From: Polynucleobacter sp. AP-Titi-500A-B4
GTDB lineage: Bacteria > Pseudomonadota > Gammaproteobacteria > Burkholderiales > Burkholderiaceae
Assembly: GCF_018688095.1 (NCBI RefSeq)
Contig: NZ_CP061311.1
Location: forward strand, 248,001-312,000
DNA length: 64,000 nt
Direction: 5' to 3'
In this document: in pieces, positions 18,140 through 27,020 of the stretch
Position numbering within the stretch: position 1 is the stretch's first letter
How the letters are laid out: every line of letters starts with the position of its first letter
Position numbers and translations under genes: made by a program
The notes under the pieces: generated by a model
What the model was told of the DNA's origin: nothing
Databases searched by the model: none
What the model saw: only the letters and a program-made list of their open reading frames with translations

Positions 18140-18757
18140 ATGTTTACTGGAATCATTACTGCCGTTGGTCAAATCAAAAGTGCTCAAGCAAAAGGCGATG
18201 GCTTGCATTTGCTGGTTGAAGTTCCATCTGGTTATTTGGATGATGTAGCGCTCGGCGATAGCATTGCGATTCAGGGCGCTTGCATGACCGCCACTCAGTT
18301 TGATGGCAACACTTTCGCTTTGGATATTTCTCGTGAATCTTTAAATAAAACAGTTGGCCTCGATAAAGTTGGCCCAGTCAATTTAGAAAAGGCACTTCGT
18401 TTAAATGATCGTCTTGGCGGTCATTTGGTAAGCGGTCACGTAGATGGTGTTGGTAAGGTGGCGCACTTTGCTCAAGTAGCTCAAGACGCCTATGGCTCTT
18501 GGCTTTTGAGAATCGAAGCCCCAAAAGAATTAGCCCCATTCTTAGCTTACAAGGGTTCGATCGTTGTGAATGGTGTATCACTCACTGTTAACAAAACAGA
18601 AGATGCTGCTAATGCTTGTTTAGTTGATATTAATTTGATCCCACATACTTTGCAAAGTACAACACTGGGAAATTTGAAGCAGGGCGATGCTGTCAATCTA
18701 GAAATTGATCTGATTGCGCGCTATGTTGCGCGTATGCTTGAGACTCAAGCTAAATAA
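18140..18757 (+). CDS. ribE: Riboflavin synthase alpha subunit
   Basis: RibE (RibC in some systems) dismutates two dimethylribityllumazine molecules to riboflavin. The 205 residues contain the expected internal duplication of two lumazine-binding barrels: one starting MFTGIITAVGQI, the other at GGHLVSGHVDGVG near residue 93. QGACMT and VNGVSLTVN are the matching ligand-site segments. With ribD, ribBX and ribH this gives most of the pathway in one locus; only ribA (GTP cyclohydrolase II) and the dephosphorylation step are missing. Confidence 0.96.
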   Translation: MFTGIITAVGQIKSAQAKGDGLHLLVEVPSGYLDDVALGDSIAIQGACMTATQFDGNTFALDISRESLNKTVGLDKVGPVNLEKALRLNDRLGGHLVSGHVDGVGKVAHFAQVAQDAYGSWLLRIEAPKELAPFLAYKGSIVVNGVSLTVNKTEDAANACLVDINLIPHTLQSTTLGNLKQGDAVNLEIDLIARYVARMLETQAK

Positions 18758-18778
18758 ATTCTAAAACTAACTTTTACT

Positions 18779-19522
18779 TTATTTGTTCTTGCGATATCGC
18801 GTTGGGTCGCTTACGTTGGCTTGCTTAAAACCAATTTGCCTTAAGCGGCAAGATTCACATTCACCGCAGGCTTCACCTAAATCATTGGCTTGATAACAAG
18901 AGACAGTTTGCGAGTAATCCACTCCAAGAGTACTGCCTAGCTGAATAATTTCAGCTTTAGTCAGATTGATAATGGGGGCGTGAACTCGGAAGCGATTTTC
19001 ATTATTGACTGCTTCTACGCCTGCTTTGGTGGCTAGGTTGGCCATCGTTTCAAAAGAGGCAACATATTCTGGGCGGCAGTCAGGGTAGCCAGAGTAGTCC
19101 ACCGAATTTGCGCCATAGAACACATCTAAGCCACCAAGCGATTCTGCCCAACCCAAGGCAAGCGATAACAAAATCGTATTGCGCGCTGGCACATAAGTGA
19201 CTGGAATTTCTTGATCTTTGCCTGGGGTGATGGGTACGGCGATAGAGGAATCTGTCAATGCAGAGCCACCAAAGCGGGTTAGGTCTAAGTTCACGACTTC
19301 ATGACGAGCAACGCCAACTTGCTTGGCAATATGTTTTGCAGCAGCTAATTCGGAAGAGTGGCGTTGACCATAGCCTACTGATAGCGCATAGGGGGTGTAC
19401 CCCAAATCTTTGGCAAGCGCTAAAACAGTCGTTGAATCCAAACCACCAGAAAAGAGGATGACTGCAGGTGCTCCAGGTTTACGTGGAGCAAGATTTGCAA
19501 ATGCTGCAGACAACTTAGACAT
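18779..19522 (-). CDS. queC: 7-cyano-7-deazaguanine synthase
   Basis: QueC makes preQ0 from 7-carboxy-7-deazaguanine, ATP and ammonia, in queuosine synthesis. The ATP-binding PP-loop is FSGGLDSTTVLAL at residues ~23-35, and the C-terminal zinc site is four Cys in a CYQAN..CGECESC pattern. YVPARNTILLSLALGWAE is a family segment. At 247 residues it is a little longer than the usual ~225-235. It is the last gene of the tol-pal run, 3 bases after cpoB, a common arrangement in Proteobacteria. Confidence 0.96.
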   Translation of the reverse strand: MSKLSAAFANLAPRKPGAPAVILFSGGLDSTTVLALAKDLGYTPYALSVGYGQRHSSELAAAKHIAKQVGVARHEVVNLDLTRFGGSALTDSSIAVPITPGKDQEIPVTYVPARNTILLSLALGWAESLGGLDVFYGANSVDYSGYPDCRPEYVASFETMANLATKAGVEAVNNENRFRVHAPIINLTKAEIIQLGSTLGVDYSQTVSCYQANDLGEACGECESCRLRQIGFKQANVSDPTRYRKNK

Positions 19523-19525
19523 GGA

Positions 19526-20257
19526 TTACTTTGTAGCGGCTAGAAGCTGCTGAGCATCTTTAGCAGAATCAGTATCTGGGTACTTTGCAATGATCTCGCT
19601 AAATGTTTTCTTGGCGGCTACTTTATTCCCACTCTCTAATTGAGAGTTGCCTAATGTCACCATTGCCGAGGGAATGCGTGGATGATTGGGATATTTCTTG
19701 ATCAGACTTTGTAATTGGCTGATCGCACCAGCGTAATCTTTGTTGGCGTACTTGCTGTTACCGCTCCAATAGAGGGCGAGAGGTAGATAAGGACTCTTGG
19801 GATATTTAGCAGAAAATGCAGCAAAACCATCCTCAGCCTTTTTCAAGTTACCTGCCTGAAATGCTTTTAAAGCATCGTCATACGCTTTTTTCTCACCAGG
19901 CTGGACAATTCCGCTGACACCTTCAATGGTGATTGTGCGTGGCTCAAAGTTGCCTAAACGGGTATCTAAATCTTGGTAGTAAGTTTTTTGGCTAGAAGTA
20001 ATGTCTTCGCCTTGTTTCTCAAGCTCTTCTACTTTCCCACGCAACTCTGCATTCTCAGTTTTGAGCTTATCAATTTGGCTTTGGAGCTCAAGCTGGGTGG
20101 TGGCCAAGGATTTACGTAAATCCAAAATCGCCTTGCGGGCCTCGTCATCAGAGAATAGCGCCCAAGCACTATTAGGGGCACTTAAGCAAACTAGTGTCGC
20201 ACTTAAACAAAACGCTCGTGAGAGCGTTTGTTTGTATGTCTTTAAAGAGATGATCAT
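19526..20257 (-). CDS. cpoB: Cell division coordinator CpoB (YbgF)
   Basis: CpoB is a periplasmic TPR protein that links PBP1B peptidoglycan synthesis with the Tol machine during constriction. A signal peptide covers residues ~1-33 (to SAWA). A coiled coil follows (residues ~40-90, LQSQIDKLKTENAELRGKVEEL), then three TPR-like repeats starting at AYDDALKAFQAGNLKKAEDGF. The 243-residue length is typical. The ATG directly follows the pal stop (TAAATG), so translation is probably coupled. Confidence 0.93.
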   Translation of the reverse strand: MIISLKTYKQTLSRAFCLSATLVCLSAPNSAWALFSDDEARKAILDLRKSLATTQLELQSQIDKLKTENAELRGKVEELEKQGEDITSSQKTYYQDLDTRLGNFEPRTITIEGVSGIVQPGEKKAYDDALKAFQAGNLKKAEDGFAAFSAKYPKSPYLPLALYWSGNSKYANKDYAGAISQLQSLIKKYPNHPRIPSAMVTLGNSQLESGNKVAAKKTFSEIIAKYPDTDSAKDAQQLLAATK

Positions 20258-20761
20258 TTAGTTCGTGATGTAAACAATGTCAGCGCGGCGATTTTGTGCC
20301 CAAGCAGCTTCATTGTCACCCTCGGCTTTTGGTTTTTCTTTGCCGAAGCTGACTGCTTCCATTTGGTCGTCAGAAACACCCATCAAGTTCAATGATTTAC
20401 GAACAGCATCAGAACGACGCTGGCCTAATGCCAAGTTGTATTCAGCTGTGCCACGCTCATCAGTGTTACCTTGAATAATAATCTTTTGTTTAGGATTGGC
20501 TTTTAGGTAGCTTGCATGTGCAGACAACATCTTTTGATACTTAGTCTGTACTGTGAATTCATCAAAGCCAAAGTAAACACTCTTCTCAAAAAGTGGGCTC
20601 TTAGGATCGTTCCAAGGTTGTGAGCCAAAGTTGCCACTACCACCGCTTCCGTTAGCGCCGTCAGTGTCATCTAGCTTGACGCTAGAGCAAGCTGCCATCA
20701 AAAATGCAGTTGCTCCAATTAATGCCAGGGTGGCTGCACGGCGTGCGATAGAAACTTTCAT
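20258..20761 (-). CDS. pal: Peptidoglycan-associated lipoprotein Pal
   Basis: Pal is an outer-membrane lipoprotein that binds peptidoglycan and TolB, stabilising the envelope and helping it constrict. The signal peptide ends in a lipobox (LMAAC), giving acylated Cys near residue 25. A short Gly/Ser linker precedes the OmpA-like domain, which has YFGFDEFTV, IIQGNTDERGTAEYNLALGQRR and the final AWAQNRRADIVY. The 167-residue length is normal. A 124-base gap with inverted repeats separates it from tolB, so it may have its own promoter. Confidence 0.96.
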   Translation of the reverse strand: MKVSIARRAATLALIGATAFLMAACSSVKLDDTDGANGSGGSGNFGSQPWNDPKSPLFEKSVYFGFDEFTVQTKYQKMLSAHASYLKANPKQKIIIQGNTDERGTAEYNLALGQRRSDAVRKSLNLMGVSDDQMEAVSFGKEKPKAEGDNEAAWAQNRRADIVYITN

Positions 20762-20811
20762 GATTTTCCTTTTCCTACAAGCTCGGTAATAAATTTCATA
20801 CGTAATTGAGT

Positions 20812-20842
20812 GGGCATATAGCCTATAGATAATATTATGCCC
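20812..20842. repeat. Inverted repeat in the tolB-pal gap
   Basis: GGGCATA and TATGCCC form 7-bp perfect arms around 17 bases, about 50 bases upstream of the pal start. A second short GCCC...GGGC hairpin lies just after the tolB stop. The pair could act as a weak attenuator or transcript stabiliser, or be part of a pal promoter (AT-rich loop with TATAG and TAATAT). The role is unproven. Confidence 0.4.
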
Positions 20843-20885
20843 CCAAGAGCCTCAAAAGTGCCTATTTCGCCCTGAAAAAGGGCAT

Positions 20886-22196
20886 TTAGTCCATGAAAGG
20901 ACCCCAAGAAGGCTGACGTACATCAGATCCTGGGATGCTCAGTACCTGCTTAGAGTTGCCGTCCACTGAAACGGCTGCCAATACGCGCTTGCCATTGACT
21001 TTCGTTGAGTAGAGTACGTAGCGACCGTTTGCCGCGAAGGACGGAGATTCATCGCTACTGCCATCAGTTAAAGCTTGAGCATCACCCGTAGCCAAATTCA
21101 GAATATAGAGACGATATGCGCCACCAATATTGGCGATATAGGCTAAATATTTTCCATCTGGAGAAATTCTGGGCGAAGTAACAAAGCCTTGTTTGAAGGT
21201 CACGCGTTTAGCGCCTTCAACTTGCTCACCCTCCGCACTCATGCGATAGATTTGTGGGTTACCACCGCGATCGCTTGTGAAATAAATATAGCGCCCATCT
21301 GCTGAGTACTGCGGCTCTGTGTCAATGGTGCTACCGCGAGTTAAACGATGCAATCCGGTACCGTCAGCGTTGATACCGTAAATTTGAGTATTGCCATCTT
21401 TAGAAAGCGATATAGCTAATTTCTTACCATCAGGCGACCAAGCTGGCGCACTGTTATTCCCCTTTTGATTAGAAAGAGCAATGCGTCGACCCGTTGCAAG
21501 TTCATGAACATAAATGACTGGCTTGCGATCTTCAAACGAAACATAAGCTACTTTCTTACCATCAGGAGACCATGATGGAGAAATAATTGGCTCGCCGCTA
21601 TTCATGGCATTGCGAATATTTTGGCCGTCTGCGTCAGAGATCACCAGGCGGTAGCGCTTGCCATCCTTGATGACATAAGAGAGGCGGGTAGAGAAGACGC
21701 CGCGCTCACCTAGAAGTTTAAAAATAATGTCGTCTGCAATTTTGTGTGCAGCTGCACGTAAATTATCAGCGCTGGAGTTGAGGTTCAGGCCGCCTAGACT
21801 TTGTGATTTACGAATATCAAATAGTTTGTAGCGAATCTCAAATTGCTCGTTACCCGTTTGCACCACAGAACCCACAACTAAAGCATCAGCACCGCGTGCT
21901 GCCCAAGACTTGTAATTTGGTGTTCCATCATCGTTCTCTACAGCATTGCCGTTCTCAGTATTTTTAAAGTAACCACTACGTGCTAAGTCTTGACGAATGA
22001 TTTCAGTAACACTTGTGGGTAATTTATTTTCGTCTTTAAAGCGCATCACAGCGATTGGATATAGAGATTGACCTACGCCGGTAATTTCAATATTCATTTG
22101 CGCGAACGCAGAAGTTGTAAGCCCAAAGGTGAAGACGGCAATAGCAATGCCAAGGAGACGTAATTTCAAAACCATTTTTTTGATCAACTGCAACAT
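20886..22196 (-). CDS. tolB: Tol-Pal system protein TolB
   Basis: TolB is a periplasmic protein that joins the inner-membrane TolQRA complex to Pal. A signal peptide covers residues 1-~32 (ending SAFA). The N-terminal domain contains the ITGVGQSLYPIAVMRF strand, and the six-bladed beta-propeller follows with repeated 'SWSPDGKKVAYVS', 'AWSPDGKKLAISL', 'QYSADGRYIYFTSDRGGNPQIYRM' and 'RISPDGKYLAYIA' units. The length of 436 is typical. It starts 3 bases after tolA. Confidence 0.97.
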   Translation of the reverse strand: MLQLIKKMVLKLRLLGIAIAVFTFGLTTSAFAQMNIEITGVGQSLYPIAVMRFKDENKLPTSVTEIIRQDLARSGYFKNTENGNAVENDDGTPNYKSWAARGADALVVGSVVQTGNEQFEIRYKLFDIRKSQSLGGLNLNSSADNLRAAAHKIADDIIFKLLGERGVFSTRLSYVIKDGKRYRLVISDADGQNIRNAMNSGEPIISPSWSPDGKKVAYVSFEDRKPVIYVHELATGRRIALSNQKGNNSAPAWSPDGKKLAISLSKDGNTQIYGINADGTGLHRLTRGSTIDTEPQYSADGRYIYFTSDRGGNPQIYRMSAEGEQVEGAKRVTFKQGFVTSPRISPDGKYLAYIANIGGAYRLYILNLATGDAQALTDGSSDESPSFAANGRYVLYSTKVNGKRVLAAVSVDGNSKQVLSIPGSDVRQPSWGPFMD

Positions 22197-22199
22197 GCT

Positions 22200-23015
22200 T
22201 TAGTCCTTGGGTTTAAAGGTCAACTTGACTTCGCGTTGTGGAATTTTGCCATTGTCATCTTTAGGTAGGCTTTCTGCACGAGAAAGCGCCAAGAGCACTG
22301 CGCGGTCCCAACTAGGATTGCCGCTCGAAGTTAAAACGCTCGTACTAAGAATAGCCCCATCTGGTGCAAGGTTCACTTGAATGACAGTCGCTGGATTGCC
22401 AGTGACAGACTCTGGGTTAAAGACGATCAGCGGTTTAACTTTCTTGATAACTTTATCGGTCCATCCTGGGGGCGCATTACCGCCACCACCAACGCCACTG
22501 CCTACGGAACCGCCGCTACCACCCTCAGCACCAGCAGCAGCTCTTAGCCTTGCCAATTGATCGGCGCGAACTTTTTCCGCCGCTGCGTTTGCTTTGGTTT
22601 CTGCAGGCGATAGTGCTTTAGGGGCTTCGGCCTTTTTAGGCTCTTCTTTCTTCGGCTGCTCCTTCTCTTTGGGTGGAGGCGGTTTTACGGCCTTAGGTGT
22701 TTCTTTCACTTCCTTTTTAGGAGGCTCTTTTTCTACTTTCTTTTTCTTGACTGCGATATCAGCAGCTTCTTCTTTCATGACTGTTTTAAGTTCAGGCTCA
22801 GGCTTGGTTTCAATTTGCGGCGTGGAGTCCCATAGCTCAACTTCAACACCAGAGGGTGTGCTGTTGTTCCAGCTAATACCAATTACTAAAAATGCGAGTA
22901 AGCCTAAATGAGCGATTAATGAAAAGGTAAATGCACGCTTGGTACTTTCTTCTTTCGTGAATCGCCCACGCTTAAATGGAGAAAGGGGTGATTGAAAAGT
23001 GGATGCGCTATTCAT
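22200..23015 (-). CDS. tolA: Cell envelope integrity protein TolA
   Basis: TolA spans the periplasm and passes energy from TolQR to Pal/TolB. It has one N-terminal membrane helix (residues ~28-48), then a Lys/Glu/Pro-rich domain II (~75-155) that is shorter than in E. coli (271 residues in total against ~420) and contains several PPKKE-type repeats. A Gly/Ser linker (~160-180) leads to the TonB-like C-terminal domain with VIQVNLAPDGAI and SSGNPSWDRAVLLALSRAESLP. Assignment is secure from structure and operon position. Confidence 0.95.
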   Translation of the reverse strand: MNSASTFQSPLSPFKRGRFTKEESTKRAFTFSLIAHLGLLAFLVIGISWNNSTPSGVEVELWDSTPQIETKPEPELKTVMKEEAADIAVKKKKVEKEPPKKEVKETPKAVKPPPPKEKEQPKKEEPKKAEAPKALSPAETKANAAAEKVRADQLARLRAAAGAEGGSGGSVGSGVGGGGNAPPGWTDKVIKKVKPLIVFNPESVTGNPATVIQVNLAPDGAILSTSVLTSSGNPSWDRAVLLALSRAESLPKDDNGKIPQREVKLTFKPKD

Positions 23016-23046
23016 GAATCAATAAATCAGTATCTAGCATCAGTAT

Positions 23047-23466
23047 TTATTGGCTCTTGACTGCGAGGCCAACACGCTTCACACCATTTTCTTTAAGCTT
23101 CGACATCACGTTCATCACGGTTTCGTATTTGATGGACTTGTCTGCAGCCAGAACTACTGGTTGCTCAGCGGACTTCTCAGCTTGTGCTCTAGCAAATGCA
23201 CCAAGCTCAAATTGGTTCAGGGTTTGAACAGGATCACCATCTTTACGAACAATGACATTCTCATTGGCATCTATTGTTAAAAAGACTGGAGGCAGCGATT
23301 GCACCTTAGCACCACCGACGGTGGGTAGATTCACGACGCCAGGATTGACCATCGGTGCGGTGACCATAAAGATCACCAGCAATACCAGCATCACGTCGAT
23401 ATAAGGAACGACGTTGATGTCGGCCATCGCCCGACGTTTTGATTTGCGCATTGTGGAGCCAGCCAT
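23047..23466 (-). CDS. tolR: Tol-Pal system protein TolR
   Basis: TolR is the ExbD-like stator component of the Tol motor. The 139-residue protein has a short cytoplasmic N-terminus, then one membrane helix with the conserved proton-path Asp in NVVPYIDVMLVLLVIFMVT, and a periplasmic domain ending GVKRVGLAVKS. It lies 11 bases downstream of tolQ and 31 before tolA. It differs from the second ExbD copy at 29941-30387, which is paired with exbB rather than with tol genes. Confidence 0.96.
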   Translation of the reverse strand: MAGSTMRKSKRRAMADINVVPYIDVMLVLLVIFMVTAPMVNPGVVNLPTVGGAKVQSLPPVFLTIDANENVIVRKDGDPVQTLNQFELGAFARAQAEKSAEQPVVLAADKSIKYETVMNVMSKLKENGVKRVGLAVKSQ

Positions 23467-23477
23467 AAGGTTCTCGA

Positions 23478-24131
23478 TTAGCGCCCTGTTTGACGTTGCA
23501 AGATGTTGGTGAACTCTTCGATGAAAGTTTCAAAACGAATTGCTAGACGATCTACATCTGTTGCAGCGCGGTTATAAGCAACCACTGCAGGGATTGCAGC
23601 AAACAAACCAATTGCTGTTGCGATCAATGCCTCAGCAATACCAGGGGCAACCGCAGAGAGTGTTGCATTTTGAACATTTGCTAAGCCACGGAAAGAATGC
23701 ATGATTCCCCAGACAGTTCCAAAAAGACCAATGTAGGGAGAGACAGAGCCTACTGATGCCAAGAATGGCAGGTTCGCTTCTAAGGCATCCATCTCGCGTT
23801 GATAAGTGGCCTTCATCGCGCGACGAGCAGCATCGATTTCACGAACCTTCATGAACTCTTGCATCCCCGCTTCAAAGATGTGCTCTAAGACGGCATCGCT
23901 GCGGGTATTACGCTGGGCTGACTCAAGGAGGGTGTTGAGATCTCCGCCTGACCAGAAATCACGTTCAAATCGCTCCGTATCTTGTCTAACGCCTCGTAAA
24001 ACAGCGGTTTTCTTGAAAATGATGGTCCAAGAGGCGATGGACATCCCCATTAATAACACCATTACCAACTGGACTAATAGGCTGGCATTGAGGACTAGGG
24101 AGAGGAATGAGAGGTCTTGTGTAGTGGTCAT
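23478..24131 (-). CDS. tolQ: Tol-Pal system protein TolQ
   Basis: TolQ is the MotA/ExbB-type inner-membrane motor subunit that, with TolR, uses the proton gradient to drive TolA. Three membrane helices are visible: residues ~10-35, ~130-155 (LASVGSVSPYIGLFGTVWGIMHSF) and ~165-190 (APGIAEALIATAIGLFAAIPAVVAY). The length of 217 is normal. It is the first gene of the minus-strand tolQRAB-pal-cpoB-queC run and is divergent from glyA across 76 bases that should hold both promoters. Confidence 0.97.
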   Translation of the reverse strand: MTTTQDLSFLSLVLNASLLVQLVMVLLMGMSIASWTIIFKKTAVLRGVRQDTERFERDFWSGGDLNTLLESAQRNTRSDAVLEHIFEAGMQEFMKVREIDAARRAMKATYQREMDALEANLPFLASVGSVSPYIGLFGTVWGIMHSFRGLANVQNATLSAVAPGIAEALIATAIGLFAAIPAVVAYNRAATDVDRLAIRFETFIEEFTNILQRQTGR

Positions 24132-24207
24132 GGTGGATTTTGTATGATGTAGGTTGATTTTACTAAGTTAATTCATTCAGCAATCCAACTTCTTCAGGAT
24201 TTTTACC

Positions 24208-25452
24208 ATGTTTGACCGTCAGAACACTTTAGCCAAAACCGACCCAGAGTTATGGGCAGCCATACAGAACGAAAATAAGCGTCAAGAAGACCATATTGAG
24301 CTTATTGCCTCTGAAAACTATACCTCCCCAGCAGTCATGCAAGCCCAGGGCTCGCAATTGACCAATAAATATGCGGAAGGTTATCCAGGGAAGCGTTATT
24401 ACGGTGGCTGTGAATTCGTTGACGTTGCTGAGCAATTGGCAATCGATCGTGTGAAGGCGCTGTTTGGTGCTGAAGCAGCTAACGTGCAGCCCCATTGCGG
24501 CGCATCTGCAAACCAAGCGGTTTTCTTGGCTTTTTTAAAACCTGGTGACACATTCATGGGGATGAGCTTGGCTGAAGGCGGCCATTTGACTCACGGCATG
24601 GCATTGAATATGAGCGGTAAATGGTTCAATCCTATTGCTTACGGTTTAGATAAGAATGAAGAAATTGATTACGAGCAAATGGAACGATTAGCTCGTGAGC
24701 ACAAACCAAAATTGATTATTGCCGGTGCTTCTGCTTACTCAAAGAAAATTGATTTTGAGCGCATTGGTAAGTTGGCAAAAGAAGTGGGCGCGATTTTCAT
24801 GGTTGACATGGCTCACTATGCAGGTCTCGTTGCCGCTGGCGTTTATCCAAATCCGGTGCCACATGCCGATATCGTTACCTCCACAACACACAAGAGCTTG
24901 CGCGGCCCACGTGGCGGCATCATCCTGATGAAGGCTGAGCACGAGAAGGCGATTAACTCTGCAGTCTTCCCTGGCTTACAGGGTGGCCCTCTCATGCACG
25001 TCATCGCTGCTAAAGCTGCTGCATTCAAAGAGGCGCAAGAGCCTGGCTTTAAAGATTATCAAAAGCAAGTGGTTGCGAATGCTAAGGCATTGGCAGAGAC
25101 CTTAATCTCACGTGGTTTACGTATTGTTTCTGGTGGAACAGATTCACATGTGATGTTGGTGGATTTGCGTGCGAAGAAGATGACGGGTAAAGAAGCTGAG
25201 CGTGTATTAGGTGAAGCTCACATTACTTGTAACAAAAACGGCATTCCAAATGACCCAGAAAAACCAATGGTGACCAGTGGCATTCGCTTGGGTTCGCCAG
25301 CAATGACAACCCGCGGTTTTAAAGAAGCCGAAGCAAGACAAGTGGGTAATTTCATTGCGGATGTTTTGGATAATCCAAATGACCCAGACAATATCGCTAA
25401 GGTTCGAGCTCAAGTTGCTGAGCTAACTAAACGCTTTCCGGTTTACGGTTAA
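24208..25452 (+). CDS. glyA: Serine hydroxymethyltransferase
   Basis: GlyA interconverts serine and glycine with tetrahydrofolate and is the main source of one-carbon units. The 414-residue PLP enzyme shows ELIASENYTS near the N-terminus, HGMALNMSGKWF, the VDMAHYAGL segment with cofactor-binding residues, and the Schiff-base Lys in VTSTTHKSLRGPRGG. It is followed 29 bases later by nrdR, a frequent pairing in betaproteobacteria. No glycine riboswitch-like structure was seen in the short upstream gap. Confidence 0.98.
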   Translation: MFDRQNTLAKTDPELWAAIQNENKRQEDHIELIASENYTSPAVMQAQGSQLTNKYAEGYPGKRYYGGCEFVDVAEQLAIDRVKALFGAEAANVQPHCGASANQAVFLAFLKPGDTFMGMSLAEGGHLTHGMALNMSGKWFNPIAYGLDKNEEIDYEQMERLAREHKPKLIIAGASAYSKKIDFERIGKLAKEVGAIFMVDMAHYAGLVAAGVYPNPVPHADIVTSTTHKSLRGPRGGIILMKAEHEKAINSAVFPGLQGGPLMHVIAAKAAAFKEAQEPGFKDYQKQVVANAKALAETLISRGLRIVSGGTDSHVMLVDLRAKKMTGKEAERVLGEAHITCNKNGIPNDPEKPMVTSGIRLGSPAMTTRGFKEAEARQVGNFIADVLDNPNDPDNIAKVRAQVAELTKRFPVYG

Positions 25453-25481
25453 GTAAGCAAAGAAGCGGAAAAGAGCTTAGA

Positions 25482-25928
25482 TTGCGCTGCCCTTTTTGCC
25501 ACAACGACGATACCCAGGTTCTCGATACCCGGGTATCGGACGAAGGCGATACGATTCGTCGCCGTCGCCGTTGTGCGAAATGCGATAAGCGCTTCACCAC
25601 TTATGAGCGGGTAGAGCTGGTACTGCCGGCTATTGTTAAGAAAAACGGTAGTCGTGTCGAATACAGTCATGACAAGCTAGCAAGTTCGATCAAATTAGCT
25701 CTTAGAAAACGCCCCGTTTCTTCCGACTCTGTAGATGAGTCAATAGCGCGTATCGAAGAAAAGCTACTCAGTCTGGGTGAAAAAGAAATTCCTAGTGAGC
25801 GTGTGGGAGAGCTTGTGATGCGTGAGCTAAAGCGCCTTGATAAGGTGGCTTATATTCGCTTTGCTTCAGTCTATCGAAGCTTTGCGGATATCGAGTCTTT
25901 TGAGAGCGCCCTGAAAGAGCTGAAGTAA
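25482..25928 (+). CDS. nrdR: Transcriptional repressor NrdR
   Basis: NrdR senses ATP/dATP and represses ribonucleotide reductase genes. The 148-residue protein begins MRCPFC and has the zinc ribbon (CPFC...CAKC) at residues ~3-34 with RRRRRC, followed by the ATP-cone from ~residue 49 (VVKKNGSR type). Start is TTG, with an AAGAG Shine-Dalgarno sequence upstream; no in-frame ATG would keep the zinc ribbon. It is cotranscribed with glyA and followed 30 bases later by galE. Confidence 0.96.
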   Translation: MRCPFCHNDDTQVLDTRVSDEGDTIRRRRRCAKCDKRFTTYERVELVLPAIVKKNGSRVEYSHDKLASSIKLALRKRPVSSDSVDESIARIEEKLLSLGEKEIPSERVGELVMRELKRLDKVAYIRFASVYRSFADIESFESALKELK

Positions 25929-25958
25929 TCAGATTACTTCCAAGGAAATTAAGAAAAC

Positions 25959-26978
25959 ATGGGCAAAGTATTGGTCACTGGAGGCGCTGGATATATCGGC
26001 TCTCACACCGTTATTCAACTGGCTCATGCAGGCTTAGAAGTTGCGGTTTTAGATAACTTATCCAATAGCAGTCGAGGCGTGATCGCACGCTTAGAAGAGT
26101 TAACAGGTAAAACGATTCAGTTTATCCATGCTGATGTCCGCGATAGAGATGCTCTGAGGGCCGTTTTTAGCGAAAACGCATATGAAGCTGTCATACACTT
26201 TGCTGGACTTAAGGCGGTCAGTGAGTCACAAAATGAGCCCTTAAAGTACTTCGATAATAATGTGTCAGGCAGTATTGTGTTGTTTGAAGAGATGATGAAT
26301 GCAGACATCAGCAAATTAATTTTTTCATCTTCAGCCACTGTGTATGGAGATCCTGGATGTGTTTGCTATGCCGAGACCACGCCCCTAAAGCCCATTAATG
26401 TTTATGGTCAAACTAAGTTGATGGTTGAAGATATTTTGCGAGACATCAAGTGGGCAAATCCCCAATGGCAAATTGCGTTACTGAGATATTTCAATCCAGT
26501 AGGCGCTCATGAGTCTGGTCGCATTGGAGAGAGTCCCTTTGGCACTCCCAATAACCTGATGCCTTTTATTTCTCAAGTAGCTGTAGGCAAGCGTGAAAAG
26601 TTGATGGTTTACGGCAATGACTATCCAACTCCGGATGGAACGGGTCTTCGGGATTACATTCATGTAGATGATCTTGCTGCAGGCCACCTAGCTGCGCTTA
26701 ATGCATTGAGCAAAGATAATTCTTTAATTACCGTGAATCTGGGTACAGGTAAACCAAATAGTGTTCTCGAGATGATTTCTGCTTTTGAGAAAGCTTCTGG
26801 AGTCACAATTCCATATGAAATCATCGGGCGCCGTTCTGGGGATTTACCTGAGTATTATGCAGATGCACATTTAGCAAAAAAAATCCTAAACTGGGAGGCA
26901 AAGCTTGGGATAGATCGAATGTGTGCCGATACTTGGCGATGGCAAAAAAATAATCCAAATGGTTACTGCGACCAATAA
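25959..26978 (+). CDS. galE: UDP-glucose 4-epimerase
   Basis: GalE interconverts UDP-glucose and UDP-galactose (in some enzymes also the N-acetyl forms), supplying galactose for glycans. The 339-residue extended SDR has GGAGYIGSHT at residues ~7-16, SSSATVYG, and the YGQTK dyad with the expected Lys. The RYFNPVGAH and GTGLRDYIHVDDLAAGH segments are typical. It is the last gene of glyA-nrdR-galE. Its final two codons form the left arm of a long palindrome. Confidence 0.95.
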   Translation: MGKVLVTGGAGYIGSHTVIQLAHAGLEVAVLDNLSNSSRGVIARLEELTGKTIQFIHADVRDRDALRAVFSENAYEAVIHFAGLKAVSESQNEPLKYFDNNVSGSIVLFEEMMNADISKLIFSSSATVYGDPGCVCYAETTPLKPINVYGQTKLMVEDILRDIKWANPQWQIALLRYFNPVGAHESGRIGESPFGTPNNLMPFISQVAVGKREKLMVYGNDYPTPDGTGLRDYIHVDDLAAGHLAALNALSKDNSLITVNLGTGKPNSVLEMISAFEKASGVTIPYEIIGRRSGDLPEYYADAHLAKKILNWEAKLGIDRMCADTWRWQKNNPNGYCDQ

Positions 26979-27011
26979 AAAAGGACTGCATTGCAGTCCT
27001 TTTTTATTGGT
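26971..27011. terminator. Bidirectional terminator, 20-bp perfect palindrome
   Basis: Two 20-base arms with a single central T form a perfect inverted repeat between the convergent galE and adk genes. The GC-rich core GGACTGC/GCAGTCC is flanked by A6 on the left and T6 on the right, so it can terminate transcription in both directions. The left arm includes the last codons and the stop codon of galE. Confidence 0.92.
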
Positions 27012-27020
27012 CAGAAAAAA

